Part shown: piece after piece, positions 9,001 through 15,126 of the stretch
Layout: each line of letters starts with the position of its first letter
How positions within the stretch are numbered: position 1 is the stretch's first letter
IMG/VR virus record: IMGVR_UViG_3300030099_000126
Coordinates: 1-22,608 of that record
DNA: 22,608 nt
Direction: 5' to 3' (one strand)
Source: a virus
Position numbers and translations under genes: made by a program
The notes under the pieces: model-generated
What the model saw: only the letters and a program-made list of their open reading frames with translations
The model's database searches: none
Told to the model about the DNA's origin: nothing

Positions 9001-9848
9001 GTGAGGCATGGTCAGGTTATGGTCAATTCTTTTTACAATTCTCTGATATAACAGGCGAATCAGACAGGAGAAGAGATTATAAAAAAGACCCCATATATGA
9101 GCAAAGATTTGGTGGCAAACTTGATGAGATTACTGACTACTATTTTGGTTTTGATGTAGAAAAAAGTTTAGATGCTTTTTTAAAAGAACTTAGTTTACCT
9201 ATAAAAAGAAGAATAGATTCTTTTACAGATGACCCTAATGTCCCTTTTGGAAGAGACCCAAGAATTACAGATATACCTGAAAGAGTTCTACCCTTCATGA
9301 AAGTTTTGTTTGGTGCTACATTAAATAGAACACCACCTAAATACATACTAGAACTTAGTAGAATGGGATTTGGATATGATGCTTTCATGTCTAAAACAGC
9401 CATGCCAACTATAAACAGATTAGCTAATAAAAATACTGCTTTCTTTTTACAAGAAGAAATGACATATTTTTTATCTTCATTAAAAGCAGACGATAACTAT
9501 AAAACTGATGGTAAATTTGATTATGGAAAAGCAGTTGGTGTAGTAGATTCTTATATAAAAAGTATAAAGAAACAATCTTTAGCAGAGGCTAAAGCAGAGA
9601 TAAATAATGAAGACGAGTTATTAGGCATGTTGATAAAGTATAAATCAATTAGTCCTACCTCTAGAATGTCTGCAGAAAAATTATATAAAGCTAGAAAAGA
9701 AAAAGAATTAAATGTTCGTGATTATGAAATTGACTACTATGATTATAATGAATTATTTCAAATATTTAAAGAGGCATCTAAAATAAGAGGTGAAGGAGAA
9801 CTAAAAAGAAAGTTTTTACCAAAAAAACAACAACAACTTTTTAAGTAG
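6084..9848 (+). CDS. very large putative internal virion/ejection protein (1254 aa)
   Basis: At 1254 aa this is the largest gene here and the last on the + strand. ATG 6084 has a weak AGGA about ten bases upstream. Residues 1-90 are acidic and disordered. Residues ~140-200 form a charged coiled coil. Residues ~213-315 hold Gly/Ala-rich hydrophobic segments (SPLTVVSLGVGKVV, ILIAAATTAP, AGASAVISGTLSGVG) that could insert into membrane. A Lys-rich coiled coil follows. The rest is mainly helical, with aromatic-rich parts such as YLTIFAPFPRFMFKAMEM, and the end is basic (KRKFLPKKQQQ). Very long, late, mostly helical proteins with a membrane-active part match the role of T7 gp15/gp16-like ejection proteins. 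I see no transglycosylase Glu motif. Assignment is inference. Confidence 0.6.
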   Translation: MSTRLDLLSNKNQDTFAKEESNDVFEFEDNTDIIQKEESQDVIKGSELQTIESTDPSQVIPLDTSQEKLSKKDLLKDKDYFEEILQYREDRFGTDKKVGAAYVMIPFLKQDLTQENIIDDYLDHYRFITGNEIDVIQELDWLKSIQKKEQMALTNARNAKVQNEQNAYLAEAKKFSEMRARAAKLYSKTSRLAEIYDSKRYEGMSGYEKVTDVIDTVGGHIATQITSPLTVVSLGVGKVVAQKLAQKAGIGKISQILIAAATTAPIDATQAAVVDVVAQGSEIEMGIREDYDAERTATVAGASAVISGTLSGVGQRLAMREGSGLTKEGIEAAVKKVKKKQQEIAKQKIKELGGAREYADKFAKDIEDTFGKKAVQKDSSGKVVGINTEVIKKAGREKLESLDKAGYQIEIVEPAMNLNTYERVLAGVGELFERGRANVEEFLDIDEGIARTLNMDKAQYIKEGTAELKNLFRPLGKEERISERVFEILMNEKGFVNKDLPLKILAKYGVTNKDFSAMMLSEISRAGKKLSVVSQLPRKLAQANRLKTSEEVAEEQAQIAVNNRFKELYYRFENIRRATLVSGIATAQRNALAQIPRVAIDSLIYTLDSVLNPNKKFSLRGSLAQLKYTFTNLEDSTVISNALLDNFDFAKAKMWNNYSEVGHKLKKANPNQDALSRVSGVDAKSKKTKAPEALDPQRGNIVDSTLDKWETLIHHFNVFNRFQESLFRRGAFNASIERQLINKYGKDVNLVNVMKEGTFLKYVDNEMMAKGVEDALDFTYAAQPRLGLFQDANQFMTKYLTIFAPFPRFMFKAMEMTYNYNVTGAMTGAYRTMSQAIRKGGFKKVDDGAYKQMAEGIVGTTILLPMGYVLRDPENGIAGSEWYTLNTGKGTEMDMRVFGPIITPYLLFGEMMHRAERGVPSVGARDFWQGVSGANFRSFTSIDRTIGEFLKLAQSGDARVRESFFGGLGRTLGEAWSGYGQFFLQFSDITGESDRRRDYKKDPIYEQRFGGKLDEITDYYFGFDVEKSLDAFLKELSLPIKRRIDSFTDDPNVPFGRDPRITDIPERVLPFMKVLFGATLNRTPPKYILELSRMGFGYDAFMSKTAMPTINRLANKNTAFFLQEEMTYFLSSLKADDNYKTDGKFDYGKAVGVVDSYIKSIKKQSLAEAKAEINNEDELLGMLIKYKSISPTSRMSAEKLYKARKEKELNVRDYEIDYYDYNELFQIFKEASKIRGEGELKRKFLPKKQQQLFK

Positions 9849-9945
9849 TAAAATAATTTACCACAATTCTAACAATCTACCATTGCCTATAATAATAAAT
9901 AAACAAGTAACAATGTGCAGACTATACCAAAATATCTGTGCTAGT
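9849..9945. other. tail-to-tail junction of the two transcription units
   Basis: The + strand virion block ends at 9848 and the - strand replication block ends at 9946. The A/T-rich gap has no clear GC-rich stem-loop followed by a T-run on either strand. It holds the possible 31-aa peptide gene listed separately. Confidence 0.7.
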
Positions 9946-9953
9946 TTAACCAA
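9858..9953 (-). CDS. possible 31-aa membrane peptide
   Basis: This is a tentative gene. A TTG at 9953-9951 overlaps the stop of the upstream membrane gene and has GAGG seven bases before it. The reading frame gives MVKLAQIFWYSLHIV followed by TCLFIIIGNGRLLELW. The product would be one hydrophobic helix (about residues 5-23) flanked by a Lys and by GNGR, a plausible single-pass membrane peptide. In its favour are the start/stop overlap style used by every neighbour and the clear hydrophobic profile. Against it are the short length, the TTG start and the chance that A/T-rich DNA encodes hydrophobic runs by accident. Confidence 0.3.
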   Translation of the reverse strand: MVKLAQIFWYSLHIVTCLFIIIGNGRLLELW

Positions 9954-10194
9954 ACAAATGCCTCAGAATACCCATAGCTAAAGCTGCACATGCTACCCCA
10001 TTTACCATAAGTAATGCCCTATCATGCCACAGGTAAGCCATACCTGCTAACAATCCTGTCCCTAAACAGGATGCGATAAGGTCATACAAAGGTAACACAC
10101 CAACTGACCTACATATAATACCTGACATGATTAAGAACGAACCTGACCATTTTAGATACCACGATAGGTCATGTGTTGGTGTTATTTTTTGCAT
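9946..10194 (-). CDS. small three-helix membrane protein
   Basis: This 82-aa protein starts MQKITPTHDLSWYLKW; AAGGA five bases upstream supports the ATG. Three hydrophobic helices are clear: about residues 14-34 (WSGSFLIMSGIICRSVGVL), 38-57 (LIASCLGTGLLAGMAYLW) and 61-80 (LLMVNGVACAALAMGILRHL). A conserved-looking WHDRA follows the second helix. Small proteins with HD-x-SWYLKW at the front and WHDRA in the middle are widespread in marine phages, with no established function that I know. Possible roles are membrane modification, exclusion or lysis timing. It overlaps the upstream coiled-coil gene by 26 bases. Confidence 0.75.
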   Translation of the reverse strand: MQKITPTHDLSWYLKWSGSFLIMSGIICRSVGVLPLYDLIASCLGTGLLAGMAYLWHDRALLMVNGVACAALAMGILRHLFG

Positions 10195-10336
10195 TTAGTT
10201 CCTTTGCTTTTTTTAAAATTACTTCAGATAAACTTTTTAATAATCTTGTATTTTCAACTAGTTCCTCTAGTTTTTTATCAAGAGTATTATCTTTACCTTC
10301 CATAAACTTCTTTGCTTCTTCTTCTAGTCTCTTCAC
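10169..10336 (-). CDS. small coiled-coil protein (55 aa), GTG start
   Basis: This gene fills a gap that otherwise looks empty. The frame reads MKRLEEEAKKFMEGK, then DNTLDKKLEELVENTRLLKS, ending in LKKAKELNAKNNTNT. GTG 10336-10334 is preceded by GGAG with ten bases between; an internal ATG at 10303 would give 44 aa without a good ribosome site. The sequence is strongly helical, with Leu/Ile spacing suited to a coiled coil (LDKKLEELVENTRLLKSLSEVI). It overlaps the stop of the upstream gene by 44 bases and the start of the downstream membrane gene by 26. Function unknown; dimerisation is likely. Confidence 0.5.
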   Translation of the reverse strand: MKRLEEEAKKFMEGKDNTLDKKLEELVENTRLLKSLSEVILKKAKELNAKNNTNT

Positions 10337-10568
10337 GTTTTACTTTCTCCAACTGTTTTGCATAAGCAAAGTTGTATCCTCTTTGCCATTCTCTATGTTG
10401 CATGGTGTTGAAGTTATAAGGACTAACTGTTGCTATTACTTTACTACCCTTTACATTTCTAATGTATTGTTTACCTCTGAAAGCATTTATACCTCTTTCA
10501 AATTGAATGCGTAAGGGTGCATCATATTTACTTAGATTCGGATTTCTTCTTTTCTTTCTCTGATTCAT
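10293..10568 (-). CDS. small basic protein, possibly RMF-like (91 aa)
   Basis: The ATG at 10568 is chosen because AGGAAACAGGAAA lies just upstream; an earlier in-frame TTG at 10586 lacks one. The 91-aa product is very basic (MNQRKKRRNPNLSKYD at the front, ETRRRSKEVYGR at the end). It contains IQFERGINAFRG and, later, MQHREWQRGYNFAYAKQLEKV. The R-G-x-x-A-F-x-G and W-x-x-G-x-x-x-A pattern faintly recalls ribosome modulation factor and related phage proteins. An RNA- or ribosome-binding role is therefore possible, but this is a weak, by-eye similarity. It overlaps the upstream gene by 41 bases. Confidence 0.6.
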   Translation of the reverse strand: MNQRKKRRNPNLSKYDAPLRIQFERGINAFRGKQYIRNVKGSKVIATVSPYNFNTMQHREWQRGYNFAYAKQLEKVKREETRRRSKEVYGR

Positions 10569-10779
10569 TTTCCTGTTTCCTTTCAAAATATTTCATTACC
10601 ATTGCTAGTTTGTCATCAAATTGAGCAATCTTTTCTATTTCTTTATCAATAGACTCCTGTATATCTGAGTGTTCTCCTATGCCTACAGGCATTCTTAAAT
10701 ATACTTCTACGTTTGCTATGTGTCTATTTATATTTCCTACATAAAAAGACTTTAACGCTGCTAACATTATATCTCGCAT
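10528..10779 (-). CDS. conserved small phage protein (83 aa)
   Basis: This 83-aa protein starts MRDIMLAALKSFYVGNINRH and has an excellent AAGGAGAT site six bases before the ATG. Its plan is an N-terminal amphipathic helix, then IANVEVYLRMPVGIGEHSDI, then a helical acidic segment (IDKEIEKIAQFDDKLAMVMKYF), and a Lys/Glu-rich tail. The layout MRD-x-M-x-A-A-(L/I)-K followed by GIGEHSD is one I recognise from marine phage replication regions, always without a known role. There are no membrane helices or metal sites. Neighbours are other small accessory genes downstream of nrdJ. Confidence 0.7.
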   Translation of the reverse strand: MRDIMLAALKSFYVGNINRHIANVEVYLRMPVGIGEHSDIQESIDKEIEKIAQFDDKLAMVMKYFERKQENESEKEKKKSESK

Positions 10780-10945
10780 GTAATATCTCCTTTATAATAA
10801 AAGTTAAAGTTAAAAGGGCAACACAAATAAAGTATTCTTCAATCATGCTACCCTCAAGTGCTTCACTACCCACGAAACCTGAGAACACTAGTGTAATCAG
10901 ATAACTGAGGATAGGTATCAAGACTATACCATTAACTAGCCTCAA
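10724..10945 (-). CDS. probable two-helix membrane protein (about 73 aa)
   Basis: The 150-base gap after nrdJ is covered by this frame. The likely start is TTG 10945 (TTG 10951 is possible), following GAGG in the end of nrdJ; there is no ATG in the first part. Two hydrophobic helices are visible, GIVLIPILSYLITLVFSGFVG and YFICVALLTLTFIIKEIL, with the acidic linker SEALEGSMIEEY between them, as in a hairpin membrane protein. It overlaps nrdJ by about 14 bases and the 83-aa gene by 56 bases, where that gene's ribosome site lies. Such overlap is larger than elsewhere in the window and lowers confidence. Function unknown. Confidence 0.45.
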   Translation of the reverse strand: MRLVNGIVLIPILSYLITLVFSGFVGSEALEGSMIEEYFICVALLTLTFIIKEILHARYNVSSVKVFLCRKYK

Positions 10946-12863
10946 TGTCAACGACCTCACATACACCTGCAGTACATGCAAGTTCTTTACTACCATTTGT
11001 AGTATCTTCTTTTTCAAAATCTTGAAGTTTACTCCAATCAATAGACTTAGGCATAGACTCCATAAGTTTATTATATTCTTTTTCATCTATGTCTTGGTAA
11101 GGTGCTTGTTTATAAGTATGCTCACTAAAAGGTAAAAAGGATATTCCTGAAACTTCATCAAAGTTTTTAAATACCCATGCACCTACATCCATCCATTCTT
11201 CTTCTTTTACAGAAACAGTAACAGATGGTTTGTGTTCACACCAATGTCTTTGAAACATTAACCAATAGTCTAACTGCTCTATTGCAGTCATAGCAGTTCT
11301 AGTTATAGCACCTGTAGGTGATTTCATTGGAAAACTAAACACTGAAACACTATCAGGTTTTGTGATATCAGGCTCAATAGGTATACCTGCTTCTTTCATA
11401 AACTGTGTGAGTGGGTCTTTATTATCTCCACGTACAGTTCTGATATAATAATCATTATGTCTAGCATGAATACCTGACGCACTATCTACCAACTGTGATA
11501 CTGTTCCTGATGGCTTGATACAAGTGATTGCAGTTGATTGTGGTATACCTAAATCTTTAGCAATCTTTTTATTAGTCTCTACTGCAACTTCTTTCAATTC
11601 TAATAGTATTCTTTGAATAGCTTCTTTTGTACCATTATTAAGAAGATAGCAATCTAATATACCTGTAAGAGATACACCTAATAATCTTTCTTCTTCTGTA
11701 TTTTCTTTCCATACTTTTCTAAGATATTTAAACTCCGTAAGAGTTGATTGAAATGTACCCAAAATAGTAGCAAGTCTAACCTTTTCTTTTAGAGTATCTA
11801 AATGGTCTGCTTCTCTACAAACAACTTCAGTAAGATTACAGAACTGATAGGGTCTAAGTATAATCTCACTACATGGATTACATCCAAAGGCATAATCAGA
11901 TTTACGTCTTCCGTTTTCCTCTACCTTTTTAATAGCAGACTTACGATTAAATATGCCACGTTCTCCTGATTTAGATTCATACAAAGCTAACCATTCTCTC
12001 ATGAATGTGCCCATGTCAGGCTTACCTTTATAAGCCACAGAATTATTAGCCAATGCTCTATGTCCCTCATTCTCCCACCATGAACCTGACTTTGCATGTC
12101 TCATTTGGTCATCACCAAGATTGGATAATGATATAAGAGCAGAACGTCTAACACCACCTACAACTACAACTTCTCCTATCTTGCACATAATATCATGACA
12201 TTCAATAGGATATAGTCTTCTTCCTGCTGCTTTTTTAAATATAGATATACAAAAATTATATAAGTCAATTAAAGGTTGAGGACCTGATGCCCTACCACCA
12301 AATGTTTTGAGTCTAGCACCTGCAGGTCTAACCTGTGATACATCAAGAGATGGTATCTGTCCTACATATAACATAGCAATTAGTTCACGTAATGCTCTTG
12401 CCCATCCGGGTCTACTATCTGCAACTGTAATCACAGTTGTGCTATCTTCAAAGTGCTCATTAACTACAGGTAACTTATCTACGTTTTCTCTTTCAACGGA
12501 AAAGCCTACACCTGTGCCACACATAAGTATATACATACACTCATCAAATGAACGTGGACTATCAACAGGTATATAGCTACAATTATATCCTGCTACATGG
12601 CATCTGTCTAAAGCTACACCTGCAGTCATCAATGCTCTCATACTTGGCATAACTCCTAATGATATTATACCATCAGTTACTTTTTCTTTTAACGCTTTAG
12701 TTAAAGTATAACCATGTTTAGTCTTTAAATGATTACTCATATAATCAATATATCTATCTGCAGTTTCACTCCAAGTTTCTCTTCTTTGCTCGTCATCTCT
12801 CCATCTAGCATATCTAGAAAGAGCAATAAAATTTTGATAATCAGTTGGTAAATAGTTATTCAT
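10932..12863 (-). CDS. nrdJ: adenosylcobalamin-dependent ribonucleotide reductase (class II)
   Basis: This 643-aa class II ribonucleoside-triphosphate reductase makes deoxynucleotides for phage DNA synthesis with coenzyme B12. The pattern matches the monomeric Lactobacillus-type enzyme. Cys95 (in NCSYIPVD) and Cys342 form the redox pair of the active site. Cys331 (NPCSEI) is the radical-bearing Cys, with Glu333 two residues on. Cys630 and Cys635 (CTAGVC) are the C-terminal shuttle pair. The 331-to-342 spacing equals that of Cys408 and Cys419 in the reference enzyme. Other typical blocks are CGTGVGFSVERENV, and PSGTVSQLVDSASGIHARH near 451-469. The start ATG 12863 has AGAGGAA upstream. The host must supply or import B12. 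It is placed late in the replication unit. Confidence 0.95.
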   Translation of the reverse strand: MNNYLPTDYQNFIALSRYARWRDDEQRRETWSETADRYIDYMSNHLKTKHGYTLTKALKEKVTDGIISLGVMPSMRALMTAGVALDRCHVAGYNCSYIPVDSPRSFDECMYILMCGTGVGFSVERENVDKLPVVNEHFEDSTTVITVADSRPGWARALRELIAMLYVGQIPSLDVSQVRPAGARLKTFGGRASGPQPLIDLYNFCISIFKKAAGRRLYPIECHDIMCKIGEVVVVGGVRRSALISLSNLGDDQMRHAKSGSWWENEGHRALANNSVAYKGKPDMGTFMREWLALYESKSGERGIFNRKSAIKKVEENGRRKSDYAFGCNPCSEIILRPYQFCNLTEVVCREADHLDTLKEKVRLATILGTFQSTLTEFKYLRKVWKENTEEERLLGVSLTGILDCYLLNNGTKEAIQRILLELKEVAVETNKKIAKDLGIPQSTAITCIKPSGTVSQLVDSASGIHARHNDYYIRTVRGDNKDPLTQFMKEAGIPIEPDITKPDSVSVFSFPMKSPTGAITRTAMTAIEQLDYWLMFQRHWCEHKPSVTVSVKEEEWMDVGAWVFKNFDEVSGISFLPFSEHTYKQAPYQDIDEKEYNKLMESMPKSIDWSKLQDFEKEDTTNGSKELACTAGVCEVVDIEAS

Positions 12864-13035
12864 TGTCGTTCCTCTCTTGTATTATTCTAATGTGTTTAAC
12901 AGTTAAACCATCTATTTCATGAACAAGGTCACTTATGTAATCTTGTACTTCTTCATCTAGTCTGTCATCTGATGGAACATGATATTCCTCAGGGTCTACA
13001 TGAAGTGTCATCATAACTTTAAGTTTTATTGTCAT
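12856..13035 (-). CDS. small conserved phage protein (59 aa)
   Basis: ATG 13035 (MTIKLKVMMTLHVDPEEYHV) is preferred to upstream ATGs because it puts two short beta-strands right at the N-terminus; an ATG at 13014 remains possible. The product has strand IKLKVMMTLHV, then DPEEYHVPSDDRLDEEVQDYI, and ends with a strand LTVKHIRIIQE. This alpha/beta layout with EY-x-V/M-P is common in small marine phage proteins of unknown role. It overlaps the upstream DUF3310 gene by 17 bases and nrdJ by 8. There are no catalytic residues. Confidence 0.6.
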   Translation of the reverse strand: MTIKLKVMMTLHVDPEEYHVPSDDRLDEEVQDYISDLVHEIDGLTVKHIRIIQERNDNE

Positions 13036-13348
13036 CTTCAACAACATCAATTAATTCGTTAAGATACCATTGTGCTTTCTTTAAATCTTCTGCACCATTT
13101 TTGTATCTGTATCTCCAAAGATATTTCATTATATTACCTTGTAGATAATATTCAAATCCTGTATCTGTCATAGCTTTTATAGCTTCAATAGTTTCTATAC
13201 CTGCTTTATTGTAATGTGGTGGATTATTTACCATGTCTTCTTTCTTTGAACCTGATAAATATCTAGGTTGTGTTCCTTCTATTTTATTTTCCATCTCTTT
13301 CCTAACCTCTCTAAATTTTTTTCTTATTGCTTCTCTATACATTCCCAT
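13019..13348 (-). CDS. DUF3310 protein
   Basis: This 109-aa protein starts at ATG 13348, which shares a base with the previous TGA; AGAGGA lies eight bases upstream. A GTG one codon earlier is the alternative. The C-terminal two thirds match DUF3310, a small helical domain common in phages. The diagnostic blocks are NNPPHYNKAGIETIEAI, YYLQGNIMKYLWRYRYKNG and EDLKKAQWYLNELI. The N-terminal ~40 residues are basic and probably variable. Some databases label this family nucleotide kinase, but no P-loop is present, so I do not carry that name. It lies among DNA-metabolism genes. Role unknown, with high confidence in the family. Confidence 0.88.
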   Translation of the reverse strand: MGMYREAIRKKFREVRKEMENKIEGTQPRYLSGSKKEDMVNNPPHYNKAGIETIEAIKAMTDTGFEYYLQGNIMKYLWRYRYKNGAEDLKKAQWYLNELIDVVEDDNKT

Positions 13349-13683
13349 CACATGTCCTCTTTAGTGAAGTTTACAGTTATAACATTATCTTTTATTTTGT
13401 CAACAGTTCTCTTTTTCTTGCCATCAACTGCACTACTATCATCAGGCTTATATAAAAAGTCATCTACTTTAGTTCTGTAGCGAGGGTCATCTTCCATGAG
13501 TGCCAATGATGCACATGCCATCTGACAAACATGCTCTAATGCAAAGAAGCTATCATCATCTATATTTAATCTTCTAGCTTGAATAGCTAATTGATACTGT
13601 CCTTGCCATTGTCCTTTTTCATCTATGTTAGGTATTATCTCTATAAAAAAATGATTACCTCTGTTATTAAATTGTTGTGCCAT
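13348..13683 (-). CDS. conserved phage replication-region protein (111 aa)
   Basis: This 111-aa protein starts MAQQFNNRGNHFFIEIIPN, with GGAGATAAGT before the ATG. The first half is a likely beta-hairpin pair (FFIEIIPNIDEKGQWQGQYQLAIQ). It is followed by DDDSFFALEHVCQMACASLALME, a helix with two Cys, and then a basic, disordered segment (GKKKRTVDKIKDNV) with a final strand. Proteins of this plan recur next to endonuclease I or nrdJ in marine podoviruses, without a known function. It starts three bases after the stop of the resolvase gene and is certainly co-transcribed with it. Confidence 0.65.
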   Translation of the reverse strand: MAQQFNNRGNHFFIEIIPNIDEKGQWQGQYQLAIQARRLNIDDDSFFALEHVCQMACASLALMEDDPRYRTKVDDFLYKPDDSSAVDGKKKRTVDKIKDNVITVNFTKEDM

Positions 13684-13685
13684 AC

Positions 13686-14138
13686 TTATCTCCTCACTTT
13701 CTTGCCTATAAACTTTATGAATATAGGATGTTTGTTTTTACCTTTTTCTTTTAGCCAACACTCAGGTATTATTCTGTCATAATATCTAAAATTATATTTT
13801 AAACACCATTGAGCATACGTTGACTTTGCTCCTTTATACAACTTAACTTTACTATTAGTGAAAATAAATCTAATGTCAAGTTTAGGATGTTGTTTTTGTA
13901 TTGCTAAATGTTTACGTCTGTCAGAGGCTAGAAATCTACCTTTGGTTTCTATTATTATACCATTGTCTAATATAAAGTCAGGGGTATAGGTGCGATAAGA
14001 TAAGTCTTCCCATTCTATCTTTATAGTTTCATAGGAGAATTTGAACTTACGTTCTTTAAGATAGACAGATAACTTATGTTCTAGTCCACTCCTATACCCA
14101 TGCTTTAAAGCATTACGATATGCTTTATGTAGTGTCAC
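13686..14138 (-). CDS. T7 gp3-like endonuclease I (Holliday-junction resolvase)
   Basis: This enzyme cuts branched DNA such as Holliday junctions and helps degrade host DNA and resolve replication intermediates. GTG 14138 is chosen over ATG 14174. It shares a base with the upstream TAG and gives 150 aa. It also puts exactly 14 residues before YRSGLEHK, the same spacing as FRSGLEDK in T7 gp3. In this numbering the catalytic set is Glu20, Asp54 (in TYTPDFIL), Glu64 and Lys66 (IIETKGR), equivalent to T7 Glu20, Asp55, Glu65 and Lys67. Further agreement: DRRKHLAIQKQHPKLDIRFIF and KLYKGAKSTYAQWC. The C-terminus is basic. Very confident in family. Confidence 0.93.
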   Translation of the reverse strand: MTLHKAYRNALKHGYRSGLEHKLSVYLKERKFKFSYETIKIEWEDLSYRTYTPDFILDNGIIIETKGRFLASDRRKHLAIQKQHPKLDIRFIFTNSKVKLYKGAKSTYAQWCLKYNFRYYDRIIPECWLKEKGKNKHPIFIKFIGKKVRR

Positions 14139-14377
14139 TACAGGAAGGTTCTCCAACCTGTAAATGGACTCCATTCTTTATAAGATGAGCTAGTATTATA
14201 GGTATAACCCAATGCTTTTAGCTCTTCTTTTACTGCTTCGTCTGCTAATTTTTTAGCTTCCATAGCATCTTTTAAACCTTTCGTTCTCATTTCACGATAG
14301 GCAGTTTTAGCTTCGGCTAACTCTTTTTCCATATTTTCAATGTTAGCTTTCAGTTCGTCAAGTTTTTTTTCTGACAT
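14138..14377 (-). CDS. small coiled-coil protein (79 aa)
   Basis: ATG 14377 is preferred because it shares a base with the stop of the nuclease gene; a longer frame begins at 14392. The product is a long charged helix (MSEKKLDELKANIENMEKEL, AEAKTAYREM, LKDAMEAKKLADEAVKEELKAL) with heptad-like Leu/Ile/Met/Ala spacing. It ends in an aromatic tail, YNTSSSYKEWSPFTGWRTFL. It is wedged between two nucleases and is probably a dimeric accessory protein. I do not recognise a family. Confidence 0.6.
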   Translation of the reverse strand: MSEKKLDELKANIENMEKELAEAKTAYREMRTKGLKDAMEAKKLADEAVKEELKALGYTYNTSSSYKEWSPFTGWRTFL

Positions 14378-15126
14378 TACTTTACACTCCATATTTTCTT
14401 TGCTTCTTCTTTCATCTTACCATTCCACATCCAAGAGTCAAGGTTAGGATAAACAAAAGAAGCTAACTCATGCTTATCATCACTGATAGACAAAAACTTC
14501 TGTATACCATACGCAACTTTTTCAAGTTGTTTTTTATACGAAGTTAAGTTTTTAAGTGTAAACTTTTTATGCTCCTTTGGAGTAGCAAAAAATAAATCTA
14601 CACTATTATTAGGGTATGCCATAGAATAAAGTGCCATCTGTCTCTTCTGTGCTTCTGTTGGTTGTGATGGCATTCTAGTTGATGTTTTTAAGTCAACTAT
14701 TTTATCTTTAAATCTAAAGTCTATGTAACCCATGATGGGTACAGGCAAATCTTCTAACTGTACCTCAACCTTTTCTTGATAGTCTTCAAGATTATCATAA
14801 TCAAAGTTCTTATCAATAACTTCTCCAAAACTTTTTAGCAGACCTCTTTCTTTCTCTGTTTTTTTATCTCCTAAATCAACCATAGACTCAGTACACAATG
14901 TCATAAACTTCATATTTAATAAGTCATAATCAAATGTACCTTCTTTATATTTATTAGCTAAAACAAACTCTGATGCAATGCCACGTACTGCACCTGCACC
15001 ACTAGGAGATTTAACTTTAAACAAATACCTAGCCACCCACATAGGTGTATCACTTATGTAGGTATTTATACTGCTAGGCGAAAGGTAATTTATACCATGT
15101 GCTTTGAAGGGATTATTGCTTCTCAT
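14377..15126 (-). CDS. PD-(D/E)XK (RecB/Cas4-type) exonuclease
   Basis: This 249-aa protein has the RecB-like nuclease fold. The motifs, in order, are LSPSSI (15-20), RGIASEFVL (49-57), GYIDFRFKDKIVDLKTS (133-149) with Asp136, Asp145 and Lys147 as the metal-binding/catalytic core, and QMALYSMAY with Gln163 and Tyr167 as the QxxxY motif. It lacks the four cysteines of the iron-sulfur cluster of Cas4 and AddB, so it is the cluster-free phage type. Likely role: processing of DNA ends during replication or recombination, together with the putative ssDNA-binding protein immediately upstream, whose end overlaps this start by 14 bases. It could also degrade host DNA. Confidence 0.88.
   Translation of the reverse strand: MRSNNPFKAHGINYLSPSSINTYISDTPMWVARYLFKVKSPSGAGAVRGIASEFVLANKYKEGTFDYDLLNMKFMTLCTESMVDLGDKKTEKERGLLKSFGEVIDKNFDYDNLEDYQEKVEVQLEDLPVPIMGYIDFRFKDKIVDLKTSTRMPSQPTEAQKRQMALYSMAYPNNSVDLFFATPKEHKKFTLKNLTSYKKQLEKVAYGIQKFLSISDDKHELASFVYPNLDSWMWNGKMKEEAKKIWSVK

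Noticed and set aside
10173-10514. 113-codon open frame on the + strand
   Set aside because: It is antisense to four - strand genes with ribosome sites and has the Phe/Ser-rich composition of a shadow of Lys/Glu-rich genes.
12307-12576. 89-codon + strand frame opposite nrdJ
   Set aside because: It is antisense to a highly conserved part of the reductase; no ribosome site and no neighbours on that strand.
13019-13348. Nucleotide kinase (a database label for DUF3310)
   Set aside because: There is no P-loop or kinase motif; only the DUF3310 domain is supported.
14138-14174. Longer start (ATG 14174) for the endonuclease I gene
   Set aside because: It would overlap the upstream gene by 37 bases without a ribosome site; GTG 14138 gives the exact T7 gp3 spacing to RSGLE and a one-base stop/start join.
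14377-15126. Cas4 / CRISPR adaptation nuclease
   Set aside because: The iron-sulfur cysteines are missing, and no cas genes or repeat-spacer array exist in the window; it is an ordinary phage RecB-like nuclease.
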